DNA from: Rhizobium pisi
GTDB taxonomy: Bacteria > Pseudomonadota > Alphaproteobacteria > Rhizobiales > Rhizobiaceae
Assembly (NCBI RefSeq): GCF_003938655.1
Contig: NZ_RJJT01000013.1
Span: forward strand, 62,001-126,000
Direction: 5' to 3'
Length of the DNA: 64,000 bases
The position numbers were made by a program, and so were the translations under genes. The notes beneath the pieces were generated by a model that did no database searches, was not told where the DNA came from, and saw only the letters and a program-made list of their open reading frames with translations. This document shows, one piece after another, positions 56,727-64,000 of this stretch. Numbering within the stretch: position 1 is the stretch's first letter; the number at the start of each line of letters is the position of its first letter.

Positions 56727-57728
56727 TTAACGACCCGGCAGCACCCGGTTCGGCGGCCTGTGGCCGTCGATGAAGGTGCGGATATTGATGATGACCTTGT
56801 CGCCCATGTCGATCCGGCCCTCGATCGTCGCCGAACTCATGTGCGGCAGCAGCACGACCTTGCCCTCATTGGCGAGCTTGACGAGTCTCGGGTTGACGGC
56901 CGGCTCATTTTCGAAGACGTCGAGGCCGGCGCCGGCGATCTTGCCCTCCCTCAGGCACTTGATCAGCGCGGTTTCGTCGACCACGTCGCCGCGCGCAGTG
57001 TTGACGATGTAGGCCGTGGGCTGCAGCAACGCCAGGCGGCGCGCCGAAATCAGGTGGAAGGTCGCAGGCGTCGACGGGCAATTGATCGAGACGATGTCGA
57101 CGCGGGCGAGCATCTGGTCGAGGCTTTCCCAATAGGTCGCCTCCAGCTCGTCCTCGACGGCCGGGTTGACGCGCTTGCGGTTGTGGTAGTGGATCGAAAG
57201 ACCGAAAGCCTTGGCGCGGCGCGCCACCGCCGTGCCGATGCGGCCCATGCCGACAATGCCGATACGCTTGCCGTGAATGCGCCGGCCAAGCATCCAGGTG
57301 GGAGACCAGCCGGCCCATTCGCCCGGCTTGTCGGTCAGCACGCGCGCACCTTCGCCGAGCCTTCTCGGCACGGCGAGAATCAGCGCCATCGTCATGTCGG
57401 CGGTATCCTCGGTCAGAACGTTCGGCGTGTTGGTGACGGTGATGCCCTTGCGCGCCGCCGCCTCGACGTCGATATGATCGGTGCCGTTGGAGAAGCTCGC
57501 AATCAGCTTCATCTGCGGCCCTGCCTCCTCGATCAACGCCGCATCGATGCGATCGGTGACGGTCGGCACCAGCACGTCGGCGGTCCTGACGGCGGCGATC
57601 AATTCAGGAACGGAGCGCGGCGTATCATCGATGTTGAGCTCGGCGTCGAAGAGCTCGCGCATGCGGGTTTCGACGGCATCCGGTAGTTTCCGGGTGATGT
57701 AGACCTTCGGTTTTTTCTTCGCTGTCAT
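56727..57728 (-). CDS. D-2-hydroxyacid dehydrogenase, glyoxylate reductase (GyaR) type
   Basis: NAD(P)H-linked reductase of glyoxylate/hydroxypyruvate, 333 residues. Rossmann motif GIVGMGRIGTAVARRAKAFG (about 159-178), NTARGDVVDE with substrate-binding Arg, the catalytic Glu in DVFENEP and the His in LLPHMSSAT are all present. HYHNRKRV after the second strand, with Arg/Lys instead of Asp, suggests NADPH preference. It is a distant paralogue of the gene at 8371-9330 and is divergent from the next gene. Confidence 0.9.
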   Translation of the reverse strand: MTAKKKPKVYITRKLPDAVETRMRELFDAELNIDDTPRSVPELIAAVRTADVLVPTVTDRIDAALIEEAGPQMKLIASFSNGTDHIDVEAAARKGITVTNTPNVLTEDTADMTMALILAVPRRLGEGARVLTDKPGEWAGWSPTWMLGRRIHGKRIGIVGMGRIGTAVARRAKAFGLSIHYHNRKRVNPAVEDELEATYWESLDQMLARVDIVSINCPSTPATFHLISARRLALLQPTAYIVNTARGDVVDETALIKCLREGKIAGAGLDVFENEPAVNPRLVKLANEGKVVLLPHMSSATIEGRIDMGDKVIINIRTFIDGHRPPNRVLPGR

Positions 57729-57913
57729 GGCTGCCTGCGGTGCCTTGTTCAGAGGTCTTTAACCAAGAGGGGTGATAATTTTCCCATTCCGGGCATTTTC
57801 TACCAGACCCGCACGCGAAGACAAACAAAACTCGTGGTGCAGCGGAAGGATGTCAATGCCCGGACAGCGAGCAGGCCGGGCCTGCCCGCCGATTCGAGCA
57901 AACGGAAGCTTCC

Positions 57914-58453
57914 ATGCGCAGCAAAGTCCTGAAGTCCTGCCTCGCCGTCGCGATCGCTCTGGCCGCATCGCTCGGAGCCGTCGAATTTGCCCACGCGCAG
58001 GCTGCCAAGGGGCCGAGCGGACTGCCGTTGCCGCGTTTCGTCACCCTGAAGTCCAAGCGCGTCAACCTGCGCATCGGTCCCGGGACGGATTACGCCGTCT
58101 CATGGATGTACCTGAAATCCGGTCTGCCGGTGGAGATCATCCAGGAATACGACAACTGGCGCCGCATCCGCGATGCCGACGGCACCGAGGGCTGGGTCAA
58201 CCAGTCGCTGCTGTCAGGCCAGCGCGCGGCGATCGCCGCCCCATGGATGAAGACGAAGGGCAAGGGTATCTACGTCAATCTGCGCCGCGAGGCGCAGCCC
58301 TCCGCCTCAATCGTCGCCAAGCTGGAACCTGGCGTGATGCTGACGATCGGCGAATGCAACGGCGACTGGTGCCGCGCCGGAGCCGACGGCGCCTCGGGAT
58401 GGGTGGCACAGTCGGAGATTTGGGGAGCCTATCCCGGCGAAGCCTTCAAATAA
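57914..58453 (+). CDS. Secreted protein with two SH3 domains
   Basis: A 179-residue exported protein: signal peptide (about 1-31, ending AHAQA), then two bacterial SH3 domains. The first (about 49-106) contains VNLRIGPGTDYAVSW and WRRIRDADGTEGWV. The second (about 115-172) contains VNLRREAQPSASIVAKL and WCRAGADGASGWV. Such pairs bind peptidoglycan or mediate envelope contacts. The last eight bases overlap the convergent adenosine kinase gene. Confidence 0.85.
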   Translation: MRSKVLKSCLAVAIALAASLGAVEFAHAQAAKGPSGLPLPRFVTLKSKRVNLRIGPGTDYAVSWMYLKSGLPVEIIQEYDNWRRIRDADGTEGWVNQSLLSGQRAAIAAPWMKTKGKGIYVNLRREAQPSASIVAKLEPGVMLTIGECNGDWCRAGADGASGWVAQSEIWGAYPGEAFK

Positions 58454-59438
58454 GCCCTGCTTCTCTGGCCGCCTCGGAAAGCGAGGTCATCGGGCGCGGA
58501 CCGATCTGCTGGATGACGATACCGGCGGCGAGGCAACCGAGCTTGCCGCAATCTTCCAGCGACCGTCCCTGCGTATAGCCATAGAGGAAGCCGGAGGCGA
58601 AGAGATCGCCGGCACCCGTCGTGTCCACAACTTCCCTGATCTTGATCGCATCGACGTAGTAGCGTTCCCGTCCCTTCAGGATGACGGCGCCGTTTTCGCT
58701 CATCGTCACGGCGGCGATCTTGCAATCTGCGGCGATCTTGTTCAGCGCCTCTTCGAAATCGTCGGTTTCGTACAGCGACAGCGCTTCCTGGCGATTGGCG
58801 AAGACGATATCGACCTTGCCGGACCGCATCAGATCGAGGAATTCACCGCGGTAGCGGCCGACGCAGAAGCTGTCGGACAGCGTCATCGACATTTCGCGGC
58901 CGTTTTCATGGGCAATGCGGGCGCAATCGAGAATCGCTTCCTTGGCGCGCGGCGGATCCCAGAGATAGCCTTCGAAATAGGTAACCTTGGCATCGGCCAC
59001 GACATCGGCCTCGACATCCTCGGGGCCGAGCTCGACGCAGGCGCCGAGATAGGTGTTCATCGAGCGCTCGCCGTCCTCAGTCACGAAGATCATCGAACGC
59101 GCCGTCGGCGGGAAAGTGCCCTTGGGCCGCGTCTGGTAGTGAACACCCTGGGCGCGGATATCGTGTGTGAAGATATCGCCAAGCTGATCTGCGGCGACGT
59201 TGCCGAAATAGGCCGCCTTGCCGCCGAGGTTGGCAACGCCCGCTGCCGTATTGCCCGCGCTGCCGCCGGAGGCTTCAAGCGCCGGTCCCATGCGCGAATA
59301 CAGGAGTTCGGCGCGTTCGGCATCGATGAGGTTCATCGCCGCCTTGGTGATCTGGTTGTCAATGAGGAACTGGTCGTCGCAACGGGCAATGATATCCACG
59401 ATTGCGTTGCCGACTGTCAGAACGTCGAATCTTGTCAT
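58446..59438 (-). CDS. Adenosine kinase (PfkB family)
   Basis: Carbohydrate-kinase-fold enzyme, most similar by eye to bacterial adenosine kinases; phosphorylates a nucleoside or sugar. The 330 residues show N-terminal DVLTVGNAIVDIIAR, GGSAGNTAAGVANLGGKAAYFG (PfkB signature 1) and DTTGAGDLFASGFLYG with the catalytic Asp (signature 2, about 277-292). Single gene on the minus strand, tail-to-tail with the SH3 gene. Confidence 0.88.
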   Translation of the reverse strand: MTRFDVLTVGNAIVDIIARCDDQFLIDNQITKAAMNLIDAERAELLYSRMGPALEASGGSAGNTAAGVANLGGKAAYFGNVAADQLGDIFTHDIRAQGVHYQTRPKGTFPPTARSMIFVTEDGERSMNTYLGACVELGPEDVEADVVADAKVTYFEGYLWDPPRAKEAILDCARIAHENGREMSMTLSDSFCVGRYRGEFLDLMRSGKVDIVFANRQEALSLYETDDFEEALNKIAADCKIAAVTMSENGAVILKGRERYYVDAIKIREVVDTTGAGDLFASGFLYGYTQGRSLEDCGKLGCLAAGIVIQQIGPRPMTSLSEAAREAGLI

Positions 59439-59860
59439 GAAATGGGGAGTCCCGGATTTGTGATAGCCGGGGTTTGGTCTTAGCGAAATTTCCGCGGTTT
59501 GGAAGGTTAAATGGTGAATGGCGCTACTATTTCTTCGTAAAAGTGCCGCTTATTCGTCATGCCCTTGTCATCTTCAAAATCTAGATATGCTCGCAACAAG
59601 ACCGGCATGAGCAGCCTTCGGTTGCAGCCGGGTGCGCGAGGGATGATCCCTTCGACCTTGCCGACGCGATGCTGACCACGGATGAACTGGCAGCGTCGTG
59701 ATCCGGATATCCGGCGGAGCCGGAGCGGAAAAGCGGGCCGTGCCCGCTTTTTTTGCTTTGCGGATGCCAGGGCTACCGGATCAGGTGGCGTTTGCCTTTT
59801 CAATCCAGGCGGTTTGCTGCTAGAGATCGGACACTCCCCCCGAGCAAAGCAGCCTCCCCC
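59439..59860. other. 422-bp gap with a possible small transcript
   Basis: It contains the promoter region of the kinase and, on the plus strand, a strong terminator (59730-59754). No protein gene on the plus strand precedes that terminator; a small RNA is possible. A palindrome CCGGATATCCGG lies at about 59702-59713. A 98-residue minus-strand open frame crosses the terminator and is not credible. Confidence 0.5.
59730..59754 (+). terminator. Orphan rho-independent terminator
   Basis: AAAGCGGGC (59730-59738) and GCCCGCTTT (59742-59750) make a perfect 9-bp stem with a 3-base loop, followed by a run of seven T. No protein gene lies upstream on the plus strand after the kinase promoter region, so it may end a small RNA. 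Confidence 0.8.
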
Positions 59861-60808
59861 ATGTCAGCCATCATTCTCGACGTCCTTCCCATTTTCATCC
59901 TGATTCTTATCGGCTGGGTGATCGTCCGCAGCGGCTTGATGACGTCGGATGTCGGCGACGGGCTCAGCGAATTCGTCTTCAAGATCGCTGTGCCGCTTCT
60001 GCTTTTCCGCACGATAGCCGAGGCGGATTTCCACGGCGAGTCGCCTTTCCGTCTCTGGATCGTCTATTTCTCTGCCGTCGCCATCACCTGGACCGCCGGT
60101 CATCTCGCCGCCACACGCCTTTTCGGCCGCGACGAACGGATCGGCGTGCTGGCCGGTGTCTCCTCGGCCTTCGCCAACAATGTCTTCATCGGACTGCCGC
60201 TCGTCCAGCGCACCGTCGGCGACGAGGGGCTGGTGGCGTTGTCGATCCTTCTCGCCGTCCATCTGCCCGTGATGATGGTCGCCGGCACAGTGCTGATGGA
60301 GCATGCGGAGCGGAAGATCGCCGGCAAAAGCGACCGCAGCATGGTGTTCGTGCTTCGCCAGATCGCTATCAATCTCATACGCAATCCGCTGGTGATCGGC
60401 CTTGCGGCCGGCATGGCCATGCATCTTTCTGGCCTCACCATGCCGACGGCACTGGCCACGGTCGTCGGGCAGATCGCCGGCATTGCCGGCCCGGCGGCAC
60501 TGATCTCGCTCGGCATGGCGCTGGAGAGATACGGCGTCTCCGGCAATCTCGGCATTGCCAGCGTGACATCGAGTCTCAAGCTGCTGCTGTTGCCGGGCTG
60601 CGTCTGGACAGCGAGCCACCTCCTTGGCCTCAGCAACGAATGGACGGCGGCGATCGTTCTGACCTCCTCGGTGCCGACGGGGGTCAACGCCTGGCTGATC
60701 GCCAATCGTTTCGGCGTCGGTCACAGCCTTGCCGCGTCGACGATTTCGGTGACGACGGCGCTCGGCGCCATTACCGTCTCGCTCTGGGCCTATTTCCTCG
60801 GCGCGTGA
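59861..60808 (+). CDS. AEC (auxin efflux carrier) family transporter
   Basis: Inner-membrane transporter of 315 residues with about ten helices, arranged as two inverted halves. Helix 1 is IILDVLPIFILILIGWVIV. SSAFANNVFIGLPLVQRTVG is the conserved crossing region in the first half, and TSSVPTGVNAWLIANRFG that in the second. Family members export or import organic acids such as malate or malonate. A longer upstream frame lacks membrane segments and is rejected. Confidence 0.88.
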   Translation: MSAIILDVLPIFILILIGWVIVRSGLMTSDVGDGLSEFVFKIAVPLLLFRTIAEADFHGESPFRLWIVYFSAVAITWTAGHLAATRLFGRDERIGVLAGVSSAFANNVFIGLPLVQRTVGDEGLVALSILLAVHLPVMMVAGTVLMEHAERKIAGKSDRSMVFVLRQIAINLIRNPLVIGLAAGMAMHLSGLTMPTALATVVGQIAGIAGPAALISLGMALERYGVSGNLGIASVTSSLKLLLLPGCVWTASHLLGLSNEWTAAIVLTSSVPTGVNAWLIANRFGVGHSLAASTISVTTALGAITVSLWAYFLGA

Positions 60809-60818
60809 ACCTGCACCA

Positions 60819-60852
60819 TGAACTACAAAAGCCCGGCTTGCGGCCGGGCTTC
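60819..60852 (+). terminator. Probable terminator between convergent genes
   Basis: AAAAGCCCGGCTTGCGGCCGGGCTTCC holds AAGCCCGGC/GCCGGGCTT, a 9-bp stem with small loop, between the transporter stop and the cytochrome gene stop. Confidence 0.65.
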
Positions 60853-60879
60853 CGATGTCATGCAACTGTGTAGCGGCTT

Positions 60880-61446
60880 TTACTGCGTCGCCGTCTTCGG
60901 ATCCGGCAGCGGCACCGGCGAATCGGCGAGCGTGTGCAGGTAGAGGATGACGTTGGCGCGATCCTGATCCTTCGGCAGGCCTGCAAAGCCCATCGCCGTA
61001 CCGGGAACGTCCTTCTTCGGCGCAGTCAGGAACTTGTTCAGGTTCTCGAAGGTCCACTTTTCAGAGCTGCCCTTGGAGAAATCCTTCATGGGAGCGGAAT
61101 AGGCGAAGCCCTCATGCGAGGCGATCGGGCGATCTACGACACCAAAGAGGTTAGGACCGACCTTGTTCGGTCCCCCTTTGGTGCCGTCATGACAGGCCTG
61201 ACACTTCTTGAAGACCGTTTCACCGGCCTTGGCATCTGCAGAAGCGAGCAATTGCGCGATCGGAACGGCAGCTGCGGCAGGCGCAGCTTCACCGCCAGCG
61301 GCGGGCGCCTCTTCGGCAACGATCGCGAAACCTTCCTTCTCCGGCGCTTCGGAATGGAAGATCCCTTCGGACGCGATAGAGACCGACATCAGAACGAAAA
61401 TCGTTCCGAGCAGTGCCCCCACGGCCGTATTGACGTATGAATTCAT
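60880..61446 (-). CDS. cycM: Membrane-anchored cytochrome c (CycM type)
   Basis: Class I c-type cytochrome, 188 residues. A hydrophobic N-terminal anchor (about 8-27) faces the heme domain to the periplasm. An Ala/Pro/Glu-rich linker (about 38-65) leads to CQACH (about 83-87, covalent heme) and GTAMGFAG, whose Met is the axial ligand. CycM proteins pass electrons between complex III and aa3 oxidase (family knowledge). A longer frame to 61827 overlaps kdsB and is rejected. Confidence 0.9.
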   Translation of the reverse strand: MNSYVNTAVGALLGTIFVLMSVSIASEGIFHSEAPEKEGFAIVAEEAPAAGGEAAPAAAAVPIAQLLASADAKAGETVFKKCQACHDGTKGGPNKVGPNLFGVVDRPIASHEGFAYSAPMKDFSKGSSEKWTFENLNKFLTAPKKDVPGTAMGFAGLPKDQDRANVILYLHTLADSPVPLPDPKTATQ

Positions 61447-61600
61447 CTGCAATGCTCCCCTTGCAGCCGGCAGACCATAAACCGGACCATCTTGAAATCG
61501 CGCGGAACCTATGTCTTTTGGCGGATCGTTGCAACTGTCTAAATGGTCTCGTGCGTGAGACTTTTTGACACTTTTCAGCCCGGAATAGAAGGCCCGAACA

Positions 61601-62356
61601 ATGAGTGATTCAAATTTAGACGACGTGCTCGTATTGATCCCGGCGCGGATGGCCTCCACCCGGCTTCCGGGCAAGCCGCTCGCCGATATATGCGGTCTGC
61701 CGATGATCGTGCAGGTGGCGATGCGCGCCAGGGAGGCTGCCATCGGCCGCGTCGTCGTTGCCGTCGATGACCAGCAGGTGTTCGATACGGTGGCCGCAGC
61801 CGGCTTCGAAGTCGTCATGACCAGCAAGGATCATCAATCGGGCTCGGACCGGATTTTCGAAGCGCTGACGAAGGTCGATCCTGATGGAAAGGCGGAAATC
61901 ATCGTCAACGTCCAGGGCGATCTGCCGACGATCGATCCCGAAACCGTGCGCGCAGCCCTGCGCCCTCTTCAGAACGAGGCTGTCGATATCGGCACGCTGA
62001 CGACCGAGATCGACAACGAAGAGGACAAGACCGCACCGCACATCGTCAAGATTGTCGGCTCGCCGGTCTCCGAGACCCGTCTGCACGCACTCTACTTCAC
62101 GCGCGCGACGGCGCCCCACGGCCAGGGGCCGCTCTATCACCACATCGGCCTTTATGCCTATCGGCGTGCAGCACTGGAACGCTTCGTCTCGCTCGGCCCT
62201 TCGACGCTCGAACGGCGCGAATCGCTGGAGCAGCTCAGAGCGCTGGAAGCCGGCATGCGCATCGATGCCGAGATCGTTGACACAGTTCCGCTCGGTGTCG
62301 ATACTCCGGCCGACCTTGAAAAAGCGCGGCGCATCCTCTCCGCAAAGTCGAACTGA
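61601..62356 (+). CDS. kdsB: 3-deoxy-manno-octulosonate cytidylyltransferase
   Basis: Makes CMP-KDO for lipid A core assembly. The 251 residues include [20 protein letters not shown] (about 10-29, nucleotide binding), [15 protein letters not shown] and [29 protein letters not shown] closes the fold. It starts 154 bp from the divergent cytochrome gene and shares a transcript with pheA (10-bp gap). Confidence 0.96.
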   Translation: MSDSNLDDVLVLIPARMASTRLPGKPLADICGLPMIVQVAMRAREAAIGRVVVAVDDQQVFDTVAAAGFEVVMTSKDHQSGSDRIFEALTKVDPDGKAEIIVNVQGDLPTIDPETVRAALRPLQNEAVDIGTLTTEIDNEEDKTAPHIVKIVGSPVSETRLHALYFTRATAPHGQGPLYHHIGLYAYRRAALERFVSLGPSTLERRESLEQLRALEAGMRIDAEIVDTVPLGVDTPADLEKARRILSAKSN

Positions 62357-62366
62357 CGGAAACATC

Positions 62367-63221
62367 ATGAACATCAAGACCAACAGGATCGCCTTCCAGG
62401 GCGAATTCGGCGCCAATTCCGACATGGCCTGCCGCGACATGTTTCCGACCATGGAGCCGCTGCCCTGCCAGACTTTCGAGGATGCGTTCACGGCGGTCGA
62501 CAACGGCGATGCCGATATCGGGATGATCCCGATCGAGAACACCATCGCCGGCCGCGTCGCCGACATCCATCATCTGCTGCCGGAATCGCGGCTGCATATC
62601 ATCGGCGAATATTTCATGCCGATTCGCTTCCAGCTGATGGTGCTGCCGGGCGTTACCAAGGACGAGATCCGCACGGTGCACAGCCACATCCACGCACTCG
62701 GGCAGTGCCGCAAGATCGTGCGCGCCAACGGCTGGAAGCCTGTTATCGCCGGCGATACGGCAGGGGCGGCGAAGCTCGTCAAGGAAACCGGCGACCGGTC
62801 GATGGCGGCGCTTGCGCCGCGCCTGGCCGCCGATCTCTACGGGCTTGAGATCGTTGCCGAAAATGTCGAGGATACGGAAAACAACGTCACCCGTTTCGTC
62901 ATCCTGTCGCGCGACGAGGAATGGGCGCAACGCAATTCGGCTGAGGAAAAGGTCGTCACCACCTTCGTCTTCAACGTCCGCAACATTCCGGCCGCGCTCT
63001 ACAAGGCGCTCGGCGGGTTCGCCACCAACAACATCAACATGACGAAACTGGAAAGCTACCAGCTCGGCGGAAAATTCGTGGCGACGCAGTTCTACGCCGA
63101 TATCGAAGGCCATCCGAACGATCCGAACGTCCGCCGGGCTTTGGAGGAATTGCGGTTCTTCTCCGAGAAGGTGCGCATCCTCGGCGTCTACAAGGGACAT
63201 CCGATGCGAGGCCTGCTTTAA
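62367..63221 (+). CDS. pheA: Prephenate dehydratase
   Basis: Converts prephenate to phenylpyruvate in phenylalanine synthesis. The 284 residues form a monofunctional enzyme without a chorismate mutase domain: RIAFQGEFGANSDMA at the start, IPIENTIAGRVADIHHLL, HSHIHALGQCRKIV and NNVTRFVILSRD. An ACT regulatory domain (about 195-280, with NINMTKLESYQLGG) should bind phenylalanine for feedback inhibition. A longer frame overlaps kdsB and is rejected. Confidence 0.95.
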   Translation: MNIKTNRIAFQGEFGANSDMACRDMFPTMEPLPCQTFEDAFTAVDNGDADIGMIPIENTIAGRVADIHHLLPESRLHIIGEYFMPIRFQLMVLPGVTKDEIRTVHSHIHALGQCRKIVRANGWKPVIAGDTAGAAKLVKETGDRSMAALAPRLAADLYGLEIVAENVEDTENNVTRFVILSRDEEWAQRNSAEEKVVTTFVFNVRNIPAALYKALGGFATNNINMTKLESYQLGGKFVATQFYADIEGHPNDPNVRRALEELRFFSEKVRILGVYKGHPMRGLL

Positions 63222-63242
63222 GCAGGCCTCGTCATTCAGTTA

Positions 63243-63611
63243 TTACTTATCCGGCTCACAGACACGCAGCCGATGCCCGTCGGGATCGAGCACGACGAAG
63301 GTCGGGCCGAAATCGAGCTCGGTCAGTTCCTGCGCGATCGGCAGGCCGCGCTTGCGCCAGTCCTCATAGTGATTGGCAACGGCATTTTCCCCCGCGACCA
63401 TGAAGGCCACCTCGCCTCGATTGCCGATGGCGGAGGGCTGCGGCTCGACCTTGCTGCGCCGCCAGAGGCCGAGCGTGAAGCCGCCATCGAGCGGGAAGGC
63501 GACGAAATTCGGCGCCTCCACGACCGGTTCGCGATTCAGCAGGTTCCGGTAGAAGCCGGTGCTTTCGGCCGGATCCTTGACGTAGAGAATTATCATATTG
63601 GGGCTGGTCAT
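63243..63611 (-). CDS. VOC family protein, paralogue of the 3657-4031 gene
   Basis: A 122-residue single VOC module: MIILYVKDPAESTGFYRNLL, TLGLWRRSK and [21 protein letters not shown]. Alignment by eye with the 3657-4031 protein shows matching segments throughout ([28 protein letters not shown]). The same absence of standard metal ligands is seen. The ATG at 63611 suits the family start; a GTG at 63644 would add 11 residues. A perfect 11-bp palindrome lies 45 bp upstream. Confidence 0.85.
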   Translation of the reverse strand: MTSPNMIILYVKDPAESTGFYRNLLNREPVVEAPNFVAFPLDGGFTLGLWRRSKVEPQPSAIGNRGEVAFMVAGENAVANHYEDWRKRGLPIAQELTELDFGPTFVVLDPDGHRLRVCEPDK

Positions 63612-63655
63612 TTCGGTTTTCCCGTTGGCTCGTGAATAAGCCACGACGAGGAATG

Positions 63656-63682
63656 GTCTGCTGCCAAGTTATGGCAGCAGAC
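63656..63682. promoter_or_regulatory. Perfect palindrome upstream of the second VOC gene
   Basis: GTCTGCTGCCA (63656-63666) and TGGCAGCAGAC (63672-63682) with spacer AGTTA. It contains TGCCA-N5-TGGCA, as does the site upstream of the first VOC gene (3591-3609). Confidence 0.65.
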
Positions 63683-63748
63683 AGCAGGGGGACGCTGCCA
63701 AAGCAACGCCCTGTTCTCGCCGGGCAGAATACTGATGATGAGTTGCGG

Positions 63749-64000
63749 CTAAAGCGGGAGCCGATCCTCGTGATGAGGGTTGCGTCCATCCATGAAGCCG
63801 AGATCTCGCTTCAGGTAATCGGGTGTCGCTTCAACATCGAGTTTCGAGCGGCTTTCGCCGGAGATCCGGAAAAAGCTGATGGCCAGGCGCAGCAGGCCGG
63901 AGCGTGCCGACTGCCGGACGTCGGCGAAAGTTTCGGCCGAAATGATGTCGGCAAAGCTATCGGTGACAAAACGATCGCCGGCCTGCTGAATGACGGGGGG
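63749..64000 (-). CDS. Unknown protein, C-terminal part (gene continues beyond the window)
   Basis: An 83-residue open frame read from the window edge to a TAG at 63749-63751. It has a hydrophobic/aromatic patch LLRLAISFFRI and a polar end (DYLKRDLGFMDGRNPHHEDRLPL). Codon use with G/C third positions supports coding. I do not recognise a family. The start lies outside the window. Confidence 0.55.
   Translation of the reverse strand, partial: PPVIQQAGDRFVTDSFADIISAETFADVRQSARSGLLRLAISFFRISGESRSKLDVEATPDYLKRDLGFMDGRNPHHEDRLPL

Noticed and set aside
59507-59803. 98-residue minus-strand frame
   Set aside because: It crosses a strong terminator, has no ribosome site or domain, and its composition is that of non-coding DNA.

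Overview
The window is about 64 kb of high-GC, densely packed alphaproteobacterial chromosome. Gene content and order point to a Rhizobium (R. leguminosarum/etli type) or a close relative: yejABEF, mgsA-glk, dapB-gpmA, a complete phn cluster, polA-marR, pbp1A, dnaK-dnaJ, recF-moeB, kdsB-pheA. It also carries rhizobial intergenic repeats and a small RNA between polA and marR, the place where the αr7 (Smr7C) RNA lies in Sinorhizobium. I see no prophage, insertion sequence, integrase or CRISPR array, so this looks like core chromosome with one small AT-rich patch (about 4.6-5.5 kb).

Layout. 1-2.5 kb: a BMP-type nucleoside ABC importer (ATPase cut by the window edge, binding protein) and a small membrane protein. 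2.6-6.4 kb: tRNA-Ser(GGA), a YafY/WYL regulator with a VOC protein and an EVE-domain protein, an AT-rich membrane-protein gene, a KTSC protein and a small rhizobial protein. 6.4-15.2 kb (minus strand): pncB, a proline/glutamine-rich membrane protein, and the oligopeptide importer yejA-B-E-F followed by a 2-hydroxyacid dehydrogenase. 15.4-21.5 kb (plus): mepA, mgsA, glk, an MsbA-like exporter, dapB, gpmA.

21.5-34.5 kb: the phosphonate C-P lyase locus. phnF is divergent from phnG-H-I-J-K-L, a hexapeptide transferase, phnC-D-E1-E2, a DUF1045 protein, phnM and phnN. PHO-box-like repeats precede phnG and phnC, and a palindrome suited to PhnF lies just before phnG. Together these genes import phosphonates, couple them to ribose, cleave the C-P bond with the radical-SAM enzyme PhnJ, and recycle the ribose phosphate. 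phnP is not in the cluster; the DUF1045 protein has the two HxT motifs of 2H phosphoesterases and could fill that step.

34.5-52.9 kb: grpB-like gene, a soluble FtsK-type translocase, polA, the αr7-type RNA, a MarR regulator, an MHYT-GGDEF-EAL protein, an M20 peptidase, an SH3 protein with an Arg/Asp tail, a second three-hairpin sRNA candidate with anti-Shine-Dalgarno loops, a class A penicillin-binding protein, and dnaK-dnaJ. 53-64 kb: small genes, recF-moeB-like-GNAT, a GyaR-like dehydrogenase, a double-SH3 protein, adenosine kinase, an AEC transporter, cycM-type cytochrome c, kdsB, pheA, a second VOC protein and a truncated gene at the edge.

The most unusual signal is a possible small regulon. 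The two VOC paralogues, 59 kb apart, each have a TGCCA-N5-TGGCA palindrome upstream, and a related palindrome precedes the YafY/WYL regulator next to the first of them.
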